This document shows, one piece after another, positions 25,836 through 33,756 of a DNA stretch of 58,190 nt. Numbering within the stretch: the first letter of the stretch is position 1; each line of letters opens with the position of its first letter. Below the pieces are notes generated by a model, which had not been told where the DNA came from, did not search any database, and saw nothing but the letters and a program-made list of their open reading frames with translations. Both the position numbers and the translations under genes were made by a program. The stretch spans positions 1 through 58,190 of the IMG/VR virus record IMGVR_UViG_3300042934_000137; one strand, 5' to 3'. Source of the DNA: a virus.

Positions 25836-26258
25836 TCACCAGAGTTTTGTATCGCCAGGCCTGCGTTCGACGAGTTGCTTGGGTAGGAGTCTCTCGTCGC
25901 CGTAGTGGATGGCATTGTGGGTTAGATGGGTGGTAGTGATCAGGAACTCGGGGTTGAGGATATGAGAGCCTCCGCCGAGGATGTCATCAGGAACCATCGG
26001 GTTCATGTGATGAATCGTGAGTCGACTGTGGATCTCGTAACCTTCGATGCCGAGATCACACCCATTGTCTCGGATGATGATCTCGTGTCGGATGTCTTTC
26101 CACTGCTTCGATCGGTAAAATGCCTGATTGATGTAGCGGTCGAATCCGAAGGTTGCGTCACCCACAACCCCACGGAGTTTGAGATACTCGAAACGCTCTT
26201 GAAGGGTGTCGAGTCGACTCAGTTCCGAATAAGTCCTAATCCTCGTCGTAGTAGTCAT
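25836..26258 (-). CDS. HNH endonuclease
   Basis: This encodes 140 residues from the ATG at 26258, preceded by GGAGGA; the longer reading enters the overlapping gene. Motifs YRSKQWKDIRHEIIIRDNGC in parts, HHMNPM and HNAIHYGD are typical HNH. In HK97-type phages an HNH protein next to terminase helps cut packaging substrates; here it follows a small-terminase-like gene, which fits. A homing role is less likely. Confidence 0.8.
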   Translation of the reverse strand: MTTTTRIRTYSELSRLDTLQERFEYLKLRGVVGDATFGFDRYINQAFYRSKQWKDIRHEIIIRDNGCDLGIEGYEIHSRLTIHHMNPMVPDDILGGGSHILNPEFLITTTHLTHNAIHYGDERLLPKQLVERRPGDTKLW

Positions 26259-26592
26259 GCGATTCCTCCGGTTCGTGCCCGGCATAGGATCGCATCGCGG
26301 CGATGGCGCCTTCGTACAGCGCTTCGACTCGGTGAGCTGCTTCGAGAGCTTCACGCTTGGCATCGAGAAGAAGGTTCTCCTTGGCCAGGCGTTCTTGCTC
26401 GAGCTTCTCTCGCGAGGATCCCAGCTTGAGGTAGTGAGAAATTACCTGAGACGAAGCCGTCCCGTTTCGCATCTGTGTTTCGGCGAGATCGGTGGCTAGA
26501 GCGATCAGTTGGTTCTCTCGTGCCTCAGGAGTCGTTGCCGGCGGGCGCCTGCTGGGCGGTTCTACCGGCTCGGATCTGCGGCGGCCTGCCAA
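26236..26592 (-). CDS. Small-terminase-like helical protein
   Basis: This encodes 118 residues: a Pro/Arg N-terminus, TPEARENQLIALATDLAE, NGTASSQVISHYLKLG and a long charged helix (REKLEQERLAKENLLLDAK). This is a widespread phage protein found upstream of HNH and terminase genes. An HTH-like middle plus oligomerising coiled coil would suit a small terminase, but this is inferred. A TATAAT sits 19 bp upstream of the start. Confidence 0.6.
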   Translation of the reverse strand: MAGRRRSEPVEPPSRRPPATTPEARENQLIALATDLAETQMRNGTASSQVISHYLKLGSSREKLEQERLAKENLLLDAKREALEAAHRVEALYEGAIAAMRSYAGHEPEESHDYYDED

Positions 26593-26603
26593 AGCTTCAA
26601 CTC

Positions 26604-26628
26604 CTTTCAGATTATAGGGTTAGGGGGT
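26604..26628 (-). promoter_or_regulatory. Candidate promoter with TATAAT
   Basis: TATAAT lies at 26611-26616 between a strong hairpin and the ribosome site AAAGGAG of the small-terminase-like gene. The upstream TCGCA and TTACAC blocks are absent, so it is a different class from the ten conserved elements. It could start the packaging and structural transcript. Confidence 0.45.
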
Positions 26629-26670
26629 GGGTGCCCCACGACCAAGGGGAAGTGTAGTCGTGGGGCACCC
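26629..26670 (-). terminator. Perfect 14-bp hairpin
   Basis: GGGTGCCCCACGAC pairs perfectly with GTCGTGGGGCACCC around a 14-nt loop, just after the head-fibre-like gene. It is a strong terminator candidate, though no long T tract follows. Confidence 0.8.
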
Positions 26671-26691
26671 GCTGTCGCCGACGGTAATACG

Positions 26692-26928
26692 TCAGCTGGT
26701 ACGCATGAGACCCGCGGTACGCAGCTTGGCGAGCAGCGCGTTGAAGTCAGCCTTCAGCCCGGTGACGTCGGTCGCGGTGGAATCAGCCTGCGGCGCCGCG
26801 GGAGTGGCCAGCGGAACGAGCGGAGTGACCCCGTCGGCCTTGAACAGGGCGAGCTGAAGGGGGAGAGTGTTGGGAACAGACGCGGACGAGTTGACCACGA
26901 CCGCCTTCGTGACGCTTCCTTGGGACAT
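26692..26928 (-). CDS. Short head-fibre-like protein
   Basis: This encodes 78 residues. The N-terminus is a beta-rich Val/Ser segment; the C-terminus PQADSTATDVTGLKADFN followed by ALLAKLRTAGLM is the small trimerising helix motif of phage head fibre or decoration proteins. The start follows GGAGG. The gene is isolated by hairpins on both sides and has a long structured leader, so separate late expression is plausible. Confidence 0.65.
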   Translation of the reverse strand: MSQGSVTKAVVVNSSASVPNTLPLQLALFKADGVTPLVPLATPAAPQADSTATDVTGLKADFNALLAKLRTAGLMRTS

Positions 26929-26978
26929 TGCTTACCTCCGGTGAGACTTCCGAGTGGTTTGGGAGTAGTTTGTAACAA

Positions 26979-27091
26979 GAAGGTCTTTGATCCAGGCGGG
27001 TTGCTTGGTACAGTCACCAGCGTCGGCCCGGCTCTACCCGATAGCGCTCACCCTGATGCCTCCAACCAGCCCGCCGGGATCAAAGACCTTC
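26979..27091 (-). ncRNA. Long structured leader upstream of head-fibre gene
   Basis: A perfect 15-bp inverted repeat (26979-26993 with 27077-27091, GAAGGTCTTTGATCC) continues inward with a 5-bp and a 4-bp helix separated by a mismatch and a 4-nt bulge. The 60-nt interior can form smaller hairpins. Its size exceeds a simple terminator. It lies in the 254-base gap before the head-fibre-like gene and may be a small RNA or a regulatory leader. Confidence 0.55.
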
Positions 27092-27135
27092 CGCGAAAAT
27101 TCCCCCCGGGGAAAAAATGGGGACGGCGGCGATGC

Positions 27136-27167
27136 GGAGGGGGGGTTACTTTCGCGACCCCCCCTCC
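27136..27167 (-). terminator. G/C-tract hairpin terminator
   Basis: GGAGGGGGGGT pairs perfectly with ACCCCCCCTCC around a 10-nt loop, right after the stop of the gene at 27183-27425. It is a likely end of the middle-gene transcript. Confidence 0.7.
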
Positions 27168-27182
27168 CCCGTCATCGATGAC

Positions 27183-27425
27183 TCAGGAATTCACAACAAC
27201 TTTGCGGTGAACTCCTGATGCATTGATACGAACAATCTCTTCAATCGCATCTTCGAGAGCTTGATCCTGATCTGCATCAGACAAAGCTTCCGAAGTACGA
27301 ACGATCCTTGCCTGTAGTGCCAGCGTGTGGTGGCCAGCAGCTGTGTCATAGGCATACCACTCATCGAACTGAGTAGAAGGATCGAATGGATTGTCCACTG
27401 TAGTGAGCATGTGTTTGGCCATCAA
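27183..27425 (-). CDS. Hypothetical protein after RNAP-like gene
   Basis: This encodes 80 residues. It starts MMAKHMLTTVDNPFDPSTQFDEWYA in parts and has an acidic helix (SDADQDQALEDAIEEIV). Its ATG overlaps the stop of the RNA polymerase-like gene, so the two are co-translated. This is a small phage protein of unknown role; a partner of the polymerase is possible. Confidence 0.6.
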   Translation of the reverse strand: MMAKHMLTTVDNPFDPSTQFDEWYAYDTAAGHHTLALQARIVRTSEALSDADQDQALEDAIEEIVRINASGVHRKVVVNS

Positions 27426-30118
27426 TCCTCCTCACTCAAGCTCTTCTGTAGAATGGACACTGAGACACCCAATTGTTCCGCGATCTCGCCCTGTGTGAAG
27501 CCTTGGTTAGCCATAGAGCGGGCACGAGCCATCATGCCACTACTCATGGTGGTGCTAGACCTAGGTGTAGCCAACTCCTTGATCCGCTCGATGTTGGCGT
27601 GAGTGAGAATCTGGTTCAGCTTGTGATTGCTGATAGCACCAGCTTGAATAGCATCCCACTCGGCATCAGTGATGTCGAAGTCGTCTTTGCCTGCACCTAC
27701 CCTAAGACGAGCCGTCTTCAGAGCTAAGAACTTAATCTTCTTCTCTTCAGACTTCTCCATGTCTGGATACTCAGCACGCTTGGCCTTGTATAGGGCGTTG
27801 GCTATGACCTGGGCTTGTCTTTCGAGGGGGGCGTTTCTGAGGGCGGCGTTCAACTTCTGATTGAGGGAGGCCACTTCCTTAGCATAGGCGGTCCTTGCTG
27901 AGGGAGAGTAGGGGATGTTCTTGATGGCCACCATGTTCTTACGTGCTTCGTTCCCCATACCCTTCAACTGGTTGGAGTGCTCAGCATAGATGGTCTCGAT
28001 GCGCGTCTTGTGTGGAGACACAAGCTTGAAAGCGTCATCGGTTTCAGCCAGGAGCTTCTTACCCCTGTCCATACGAAAGACCGTCTTACCAGAAGTTGGG
28101 TCTACGTATGTAGCGCCCGTCTCCGTGTAGATCTTCTTTCCCGTAACAGGGTCTACCTTGTAGCCCTGCTTTCGTTCGCGAACATCCACCTTTCGACCAG
28201 CCCTCGAGATGAGGGTTGCCGCACCACCAGTCTTCTTTCCCTGATACTTCTCCATGAGTGCAGGGATTCCGTTGTCCTTTGCAGACTGACGGTAATTGAG
28301 CTTGTGCTTTTCTGCGTCGATGACAACCATTGAATGACGGACTGCTCGAGCAAGTTCGTCAGCGTTGGCGCCACCGATGGTCATGTCTGTGATGAGGTTC
28401 GATACGATCCCCATCTGCATACCCTTTTCACGAGGCGTCATCAGCTTCATGCCAGGGTATTCCGGATACCGAGCCTTAGCGTCAAAGTCCTCAAGACCCT
28501 TTAGTGCAGGCGAGCTCTTGACTTTCCCGTGATTGTTCGGGATGACAAGGACTGTGTCCCCATCGAAGTCAGCGCCAGACAGTCGCTCAGCCACCCTGCT
28601 GTTGATGCCGATGGCATCGGTTGCATCCTTGAGGAGCTTCTTTGCTTGAGCATGGCGGTTGTTCACGGTGAGTTCAGGGATCTCGAAAGTTCCACCGTGA
28701 GGGAAGCGAACAAGAACTACGCGTTCACCATTCTTGAACGTGGGCGCGTAGACTTCAGTTTCCTTCAACGTGTTTACGGGAAGGATGACCTTGTTCGCCT
28801 GACGAGGAAGAGCCGCAGCCTTCAGATGTACTGCCGACGAATCGACATCATCAGCATAGGCCTCGAGCAACCGCTTCTTGACAGCGGGATTGTTGAGACT
28901 CATGATCTCGTCGAGTTCACGACGCTTTCGTTCAGCGGTCGCGGTCAGCTGTGTCTTAGCAAGGTTTGGACTCTGCTTAGACAGGAACTGTGACGACAGC
29001 GATCGAGACCACTGCTCCCAACTACCTTCCTCGTTCACCATGTTCATGACCGAGGTGACCTTCTTGCCGTCGGGCGTGGTGATCTGCCGACGAATAACAG
29101 CACCGAATGGGTTGTCTTCGTCGAGCTTCCCATCCTTCGTTGTCTGCATCTTCTTCAGAGCATCGAGTTTGTTACCCGTATTGCTCTTGTTCGTGTTGAA
29201 CATGAGATCAACGCCATCAGGCAGATCATCCTTGTACATCGCCATACCCTTGATGTAGTGCGTACCGTCAACAGCGATACGAACCTGAGCATAGCGAGCC
29301 TTACCCATCGACAGATCATTGACGCCAGGTCGGACATAAACAACACCGTCAGCGTCAGCGCCACCCTCTTCCTTGTAGCGAACCCCAACGCGCTTGGAAT
29401 CAATCGAGATCGGGGGCTTGATCGCCAGGAAGGACTTGCCTCCGTCATTTGAATATCCAGCAACGCTCTGGATCTTGTCGCGATTCTGAAAGACTTCGGC
29501 ATACTCGGTGCCGGGCTTAACCAAGACCTTCATCGTGGTCTCATGCCTCGTGCCCAGCTGCTGTACCTTTACGTAGTACAGCTTGTAGTCCTCTTCCTTA
29601 GTGAGGCGAGAAATAGCAGCTCGGAGTTTGGTGTCGCTGACGTTCATGTAGTGCTCGGTACCAGTACCGACGTCGAGATATCCCTTCTTCTCGACCTGGT
29701 CCTTGAGGAAGTTAGAGGTAGACTCCAGAACATCAACTCGAGCTTTTGCGCTCGGAGCGAGAAGAGCACGAACAGAGGATTCAGGAATCCCCATCTTCTC
29801 ACCAATCTTGACGTTGGACCATCCATGCTCCTTCAACCTCTGGGCCATGGAAATATCCGCGGCCTTCTTGGCGTTGCGAGCGATGGTTACGGCGTTGCGA
29901 AACTCCGTGGTCGTCCAGGGCTTTCCGTTCTCGGTGTAGAGAGACATGCCCTTAGCAATCTCTCCGTCACTCAGACCCTTTGACCGAAGATCGGCGACAG
30001 TGCCGAGAAAGTCTCGACCACGCTGTCCTGGATCCTCGCCGCTTCCCCACGGGTAGCGTCCCGATCGACGCAGGATGCCGTAGTGGGCGAGGTAGTTCTC
30101 CTCAGGGATGATCGCCAC
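27422..30118 (-). CDS. DFDGD-type RNA polymerase-like protein
   Basis: This encodes 898 residues. Residues 517-521 are DFDGD in LSGADFDGDTVLVIP, the metal-binding loop of double-psi-barrel RNA polymerases, preceded by VRFPHGG (469-475). A region at about 285-312 (YIKGMAMYKDDLPDGVD, NTNK) holds lysines as in a partner barrel. HTH-like segments lie at about 50-80, 96-120 and 872-892. The N-terminus LAHYGILRRSGRYPWGSG (10-27) is a degenerate form of the HYGVKGMKWGV tag. A single-subunit YonO/QDE-1-like polymerase is the best reading; activity is unproven. Confidence 0.7.
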   Translation of the reverse strand: MAIIPEENYLAHYGILRRSGRYPWGSGEDPGQRGRDFLGTVADLRSKGLSDGEIAKGMSLYTENGKPWTTTEFRNAVTIARNAKKAADISMAQRLKEHGWSNVKIGEKMGIPESSVRALLAPSAKARVDVLESTSNFLKDQVEKKGYLDVGTGTEHYMNVSDTKLRAAISRLTKEEDYKLYYVKVQQLGTRHETTMKVLVKPGTEYAEVFQNRDKIQSVAGYSNDGGKSFLAIKPPISIDSKRVGVRYKEEGGADADGVVYVRPGVNDLSMGKARYAQVRIAVDGTHYIKGMAMYKDDLPDGVDLMFNTNKSNTGNKLDALKKMQTTKDGKLDEDNPFGAVIRRQITTPDGKKVTSVMNMVNEEGSWEQWSRSLSSQFLSKQSPNLAKTQLTATAERKRRELDEIMSLNNPAVKKRLLEAYADDVDSSAVHLKAAALPRQANKVILPVNTLKETEVYAPTFKNGERVVLVRFPHGGTFEIPELTVNNRHAQAKKLLKDATDAIGINSRVAERLSGADFDGDTVLVIPNNHGKVKSSPALKGLEDFDAKARYPEYPGMKLMTPREKGMQMGIVSNLITDMTIGGANADELARAVRHSMVVIDAEKHKLNYRQSAKDNGIPALMEKYQGKKTGGAATLISRAGRKVDVRERKQGYKVDPVTGKKIYTETGATYVDPTSGKTVFRMDRGKKLLAETDDAFKLVSPHKTRIETIYAEHSNQLKGMGNEARKNMVAIKNIPYSPSARTAYAKEVASLNQKLNAALRNAPLERQAQVIANALYKAKRAEYPDMEKSEEKKIKFLALKTARLRVGAGKDDFDITDAEWDAIQAGAISNHKLNQILTHANIERIKELATPRSSTTMSSGMMARARSMANQGFTQGEIAEQLGVSVSILQKSLSEED

Positions 30119-30675
30119 TAGGCCTCCTTAAGAGTGTTGATGAACTTGTCGAGGTACTTGATCTTCTCCATGATGTGGAAGATCTCGTCGGGGTCAGGGT
30201 CGTGCAGCCGAGCCTCGTCGTTCTGATAGATACGAAGATCCATCAGAATATCGAACGGTCGGAAGTTGTACTCCAGACAGAACAAAGCTGCGTAGACCTC
30301 GAGTTGCTTCATGGACGCTTCGGTCACTCCGGTTTTGAGATCGAAGATACGAAGTTTGTTGTTCTTGAATCCGCAGGCATCCGCAGTTCCGAAACAGTTG
30401 TCCGAGTAATGCAAAAGCCATTCGGGACTCATCTTGAACCCGATGCAGTCGTTGACGTACAAGTTCAGGGTCTGGCTGGTGTCCGGGAGTCGCACACCTT
30501 CGGAGATCAAGATCTGAGCGAGGTTATGATGACGCGTCCCTCGAGCAGCGGCCTCCTGGGTGAAGAACACCTTGGCCATCTTGTCGTCATCGTAGTTGAG
30601 CCAATGATAGTTGCTAGGGCTCAGAATCGCATGTTTATTAGCGACGAGCGTGGGGGAATGCCTCTTCAAGTTCAC
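30118..30675 (-). CDS. RecB/Cas4-like PD-(D/E)XK nuclease
   Basis: This encodes 185 residues from the GTG at 30675, preceded by GAGGA; the start codon choice is inferred. SPSNYHWLNYDDDKMAK, RGTRHHNLAQ, GTADACGF, FDLKTG and a following Q (KQLEVYAALF) give the H-D-DxK-Q pattern of RecB-like nucleases. It probably acts in recombination or DNA processing. It overlaps the small nuclease upstream by 38 bases. Confidence 0.72.
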   Translation of the reverse strand: MNLKRHSPTLVANKHAILSPSNYHWLNYDDDKMAKVFFTQEAAARGTRHHNLAQILISEGVRLPDTSQTLNLYVNDCIGFKMSPEWLLHYSDNCFGTADACGFKNNKLRIFDLKTGVTEASMKQLEVYAALFCLEYNFRPFDILMDLRIYQNDEARLHDPDPDEIFHIMEKIKYLDKFINTLKEA

Positions 30676-30946
30676 GAAGGATTTCCTCTTCGTTTTCGGG
30701 GTGGACCGTTGCCGAGTAACACATGTCGGCGAACAAACCCAAGTAGTATTCCTGGTTCGGTCGGTATGGTTCCCTGGAAGACTTCTTGAATTCCAGTACC
30801 GCCCAACCGCCTCCAGCGAACAACACCGTTCGGTCGGGAATACCCTGTCGGAGACCGGAGTCATTCTTCGGAAGCACGAAACAGTGGAACAGATCTTCCA
30901 GTAGTCCCACGAACCTCGGCTCGAAGTCTCGCTCCAAGCGTCCCAC
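30638..30946 (-). CDS. Small PD-(D/E)XK endonuclease
   Basis: This encodes 102 residues from a GTG preceded by GGAGGG. GIPDRTVLFAGG then WAVLEFKKS gives the D-x(n)-ExK core of the VRR-NUC/resolvase-like nucleases, followed by RPNQEYYLGLF. Together with the downstream RecB-like protein it forms a recombination/nuclease pair. Confidence 0.7.
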   Translation of the reverse strand: MGRLERDFEPRFVGLLEDLFHCFVLPKNDSGLRQGIPDRTVLFAGGGWAVLEFKKSSREPYRPNQEYYLGLFADMCYSATVHPENEEEILRELEEAFPHARR

Positions 30947-31016
30947 AGGTCCCTCCTGTCTCTAAAAACTAAAAGGCTTGATTCCACCCCTTCTATTATT
31001 CCCTGCGTTTTCCATA

Positions 31017-31520
31017 CTAGTTGGTATCTGCGTCCACAATTCGGAATGTTTGGTACGTTGGCCAGACATATGTCCGGTTGAGCGTGCGGATATAAACATC
31101 CCGATCGAGAAGCCCCCAAGTTAGAGAGACATGCCAGGAGTCTTTGTACAGTTCACCGGTCCTCTGATCCTCGAGAGGCTTCAGAAGGTGGGGGGTCGGG
31201 TTCAGAAATTGCTTGAAGTACTCACTGGCAAACCAACGAGGGCGCCACATCAGATTGGAAGCTTGGTTGTTTCGACGATCACCATCCAGGTTGATGGGGG
31301 TATCGAACGAGTCGAGAGGATGGGTGGGGAGGAACGCTTCGGCGACCAGGAGGGAGACAGACCGCTTGTACTGAACTCGGTCTCTGGTCAAACCGACATT
31401 GACGATCCCACGCTGGTTGACGAGGAGAGAGAGGATATAACCCGTCTCATCGTTTCGAACGCGACCTCGGTCGCTGATCGAGTAACCAGGGAACTCGTCA
31501 ATGAAACGCCAGTCTTCCAT
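31017..31520 (-). CDS. NUMOD4-HNH homing-type endonuclease
   Basis: This encodes 167 residues. The N-terminal IDEFPGYSISDRGRVRND is the NUMOD4 DNA-binding motif; the middle has INLDGDRRNNQASNLMW, an HNH variant. The C-terminal region may bind DNA. It is a free-standing homing endonuclease inserted beside an AT-rich intergenic region. The start follows AAGGAG. Confidence 0.75.
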   Translation of the reverse strand: MEDWRFIDEFPGYSISDRGRVRNDETGYILSLLVNQRGIVNVGLTRDRVQYKRSVSLLVAEAFLPTHPLDSFDTPINLDGDRRNNQASNLMWRPRWFASEYFKQFLNPTPHLLKPLEDQRTGELYKDSWHVSLTWGLLDRDVYIRTLNRTYVWPTYQTFRIVDADTN

Positions 31521-31561
31521 GAGGGGGTTGTGCTCCTTGCTATGGGGTCTTGTGTGGGGGT

Positions 31562-31674
31562 TGTCAAAAACGAAAATTTTCGTGATTTTTTACTCTGTTG
31601 TGTGCATCCTGGTATCTAGATATCAGTTTTAACATCGCACGTATAAAAATTAAAGGTTTTTTTCGTTTTTGACA
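31562..31674. repeat. AT-rich region with inverted repeats
   Basis: A perfect 15-bp inverted repeat (TGTCAAAAACGAAAA at 31562-31576, complement at 31660-31674) encloses 83 bases. The left arm contains the start of a 12-bp palindrome (31571-31582) and the interior has the palindrome TATCTAGATA (31613-31622). The 290-base gap 31521-31810 is the most AT-rich in the genome and has TTGACA on both strands. Candidate roles are replication origin or regulatory region; no gene is seen in it. Confidence 0.6.
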
Positions 31675-31810
31675 GATTGGTGCGACAAAACGGACACCGG
31701 TATCTGTCAAGGCTAACGAACGAGTCCGGGTATGTCCGCTTTTGTAATATTGGATACCATTACGTATTGATACGCCGGACTTACCCTATACCACACCAGT
31801 ACGATGGCTT

Positions 31811-32293
31811 TCATACTAACTTAAGCCGATATCCCCTACTTTGGAACTCGTAGCCGCTAACACGCTTCCCCTTAGGGATGGTGATGGCAGACGTGTAACC
31901 CAGTCGTCGACCGGCTTCGTTGAGTGATTGGTACTCCTCACCGGTGTCAAGATTGAGGACTCGGACCGGTTCTTTCACCAAACCAAGCCGCTCGAGATGG
32001 TCTCTATGTTCCTCTCGAGTGATGAGCTCAAGATTACGAAGGGTGTTGTTCGAAAGGTCTCCGTCGATATGCCTAACCTCGAACCCCTCGATCCCATCTT
32101 CAAAGAACGAACCAGCAACCAAACGATGTACCTGAACTAAGAAGTAACCGTATTCGTTCCTGAGATTTACCTCACGACGACCTTTTGCCCGTACCAGCTG
32201 AGGCACGAGCAAGCCTCCTTCTTCGGTTACCTCGCCCAGGTTGGAGACCAAGAAGTCAGGGAACCCCTTGGCCTCCACCCAGATTTCATTCAC
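31811..32293 (-). CDS. HNH endonuclease with NUMOD domains
   Basis: This encodes 160 residues from a GTG at 32293 that shares GTGA with the upstream stop. An N-terminal NUMOD4-like segment (FPDFLVSNLGEV), HNH core (VHRLVAGSFF, VRHIDGDLSNNTLRNLEL in parts) and C-terminal NUMOD1-like segment (YQSLNEAGRRLGYT) are seen. It is a second homing-type enzyme close to the one at 31017. Confidence 0.75.
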   Translation of the reverse strand: MNEIWVEAKGFPDFLVSNLGEVTEEGGLLVPQLVRAKGRREVNLRNEYGYFLVQVHRLVAGSFFEDGIEGFEVRHIDGDLSNNTLRNLELITREEHRDHLERLGLVKEPVRVLNLDTGEEYQSLNEAGRRLGYTSAITIPKGKRVSGYEFQSRGYRLKLV

Positions 32294-32529
32294 GTATCAT
32301 TCCTCTTCGCTCGGAAGTCATTGAAGCAACGAGCACAGCGACATATGTGCGGCATAGCCCTAGGCAACAAGCAGCGATGGTCTACTGGGCTGCGCTGGTC
32401 GTACCCCCTACAGGTTCTTGGCGTCCACTCACGAAAGCAGGGGGTTTCGAATATAGCGTCGTCGAAGGTCAACAACTTCTTCATCTGACCCCCTATCCAT
32501 CTATTCACATCGAACTGCCAGTTCTGCAC
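32290..32529 (-). CDS. Small Cys/His protein between helicase and HNH
   Basis: This encodes 79 residues from a GTG directly after the helicase TGA, with GAAAGG upstream. The C-terminus HICRCARCFNDFRAKRN has a Cys/His cluster that could bind zinc. Tight coupling to both neighbours supports a real gene. Function is unknown; a zinc-ribbon DNA-associated factor is possible. Confidence 0.55.
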   Translation of the reverse strand: MQNWQFDVNRWIGGQMKKLLTFDDAIFETPCFREWTPRTCRGYDQRSPVDHRCLLPRAMPHICRCARCFNDFRAKRNDT

Positions 32530-33756
32530 TCACTCGCCTTTCCACTGATTCACGAACCGCTTCTCGCTGAAGTTCTTCTTCTTGCGTAGCGAATCACGCA
32601 CGGCGTTGTCGATGACGGAGTTGCTGGTGAGGTTGTAATAATAGAGGTCTTTGTAGGGCGTGGTGAGTCGATCGATTCGCCCATGAGCCTGCTCCCACTG
32701 CTTGTACGAATATGTTCTAGAGAAGAACACAGTCGCGTTAGTTGTGATGCAGTTCCAACCCTCGGCGCCGGCGGTGTACTGGACTAGATATAGCCACCGG
32801 TCAGTCTCTGGAACGGGGTGATGGTTCTTACCGTTCCACTCAGCAACTGTAATATCGCTAGCCAGTGTCCTCAGCATCTCCAGCTCGTAATTGAAGTTGT
32901 AGAACACAATCAGCCGCGGGTGTTTAGACATCAGAGACTTGACAGCCTGCAACCGTGATGAGTCGGAATTTACAACCCGCCTCATCACAGCGAACATCTC
33001 AGCTACGTCCCGAAGGGGTCTGTCCTTATAAACATGCCATCGCTGTTTATAGACCCGTTCCAGTAGTTGCTCGTCATAGGGGAGTACCACATCCACAGGG
33101 TGCCTAGTGGTGTGTCTCTCATACGGCATCTCAACCAAGATCTGGTTGCGTAGTCGCACGAGACGTCCAACACCCACAAACCGGTCGACCTTAGGGAATC
33201 TGGTATATGAGTTGAACTTGACGTGATTGTCGAGGAACTCAGTCCGATTCTTGAAAAAGCCGTTGGCAATGAAGACGGGAATATAGTCCAGCCAGGTGTC
33301 CCCTGGAGTCGCAGACAACAGAATCCATCTGTTACTCTTTGCGATCTTAAGGAACGTCTTAGCCCACTCCCCGCTACCGACCAGTCTTTGCTCGTCGAAT
33401 ATGAAGAAAGCACCCTTGACGTCGATGTAGCGCCCGATGTTGTTCCAGGAGTCGACGGTGAGACGACCCGAGGTCGTAGCTCCAATCTCCTTCCAGACTC
33501 CATACTTGATGAACTCCTTCTCCCAGTCGAGATCATCACGCTTCTTTGCCGTAGTGATCACGTAGACATCGGCGTCTGCTTCGACCTTCACGTAATATGC
33601 AACAGCCGTAAGGGACTTCCCCGTTCCTACACCACCAACAAGGATCTTGCCGCTGTCTAACTCATTGACGGCGTCGTGCTGGTGGCTTTGCAGCTGGACC
33701 GGAGAAGCACCAACCCTTACCGCATACTCATGAAGATCGGTCTTAGCTCGCGCCAT
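32530..33756 (-). CDS. SF2 (SNF2/DEAD-like) helicase
   Basis: This encodes 408 residues. Walker [12 protein letters not shown] (41-51), motif [10 protein letters not shown] (DEQR instead of DEAH), motif [11 protein letters not shown] and motif VI HGRIDRL are visible. It is an ATP-dependent DNA translocase probably involved in replication or recombination. It overlaps the thymidylate kinase stop by 14 bases. Confidence 0.85.
   Translation of the reverse strand: MARAKTDLHEYAVRVGASPVQLQSHQHDAVNELDSGKILVGGVGTGKSLTAVAYYVKVEADADVYVITTAKKRDDLDWEKEFIKYGVWKEIGATTSGRLTVDSWNNIGRYIDVKGAFFIFDEQRLVGSGEWAKTFLKIAKSNRWILLSATPGDTWLDYIPVFIANGFFKNRTEFLDNHVKFNSYTRFPKVDRFVGVGRLVRLRNQILVEMPYERHTTRHPVDVVLPYDEQLLERVYKQRWHVYKDRPLRDVAEMFAVMRRVVNSDSSRLQAVKSLMSKHPRLIVFYNFNYELEMLRTLASDITVAEWNGKNHHPVPETDRWLYLVQYTAGAEGWNCITTNATVFFSRTYSYKQWEQAHGRIDRLTTPYKDLYYYNLTSNSVIDNAVRDSLRKKKNFSEKRFVNQWKGE

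Noticed and set aside
27010-27060. D-arm-like GCTATCGGGTAGAGC in the head-fibre leader
   Set aside because: No T-arm or acceptor pairing accompanies it; it lies inside the long-stem structure.
32290-32529. Treating the 79-residue ORF as a shadow
   Set aside because: It starts directly after the helicase stop with a ribosome site and shares GTGA with the next gene, so it was kept as a probable gene.
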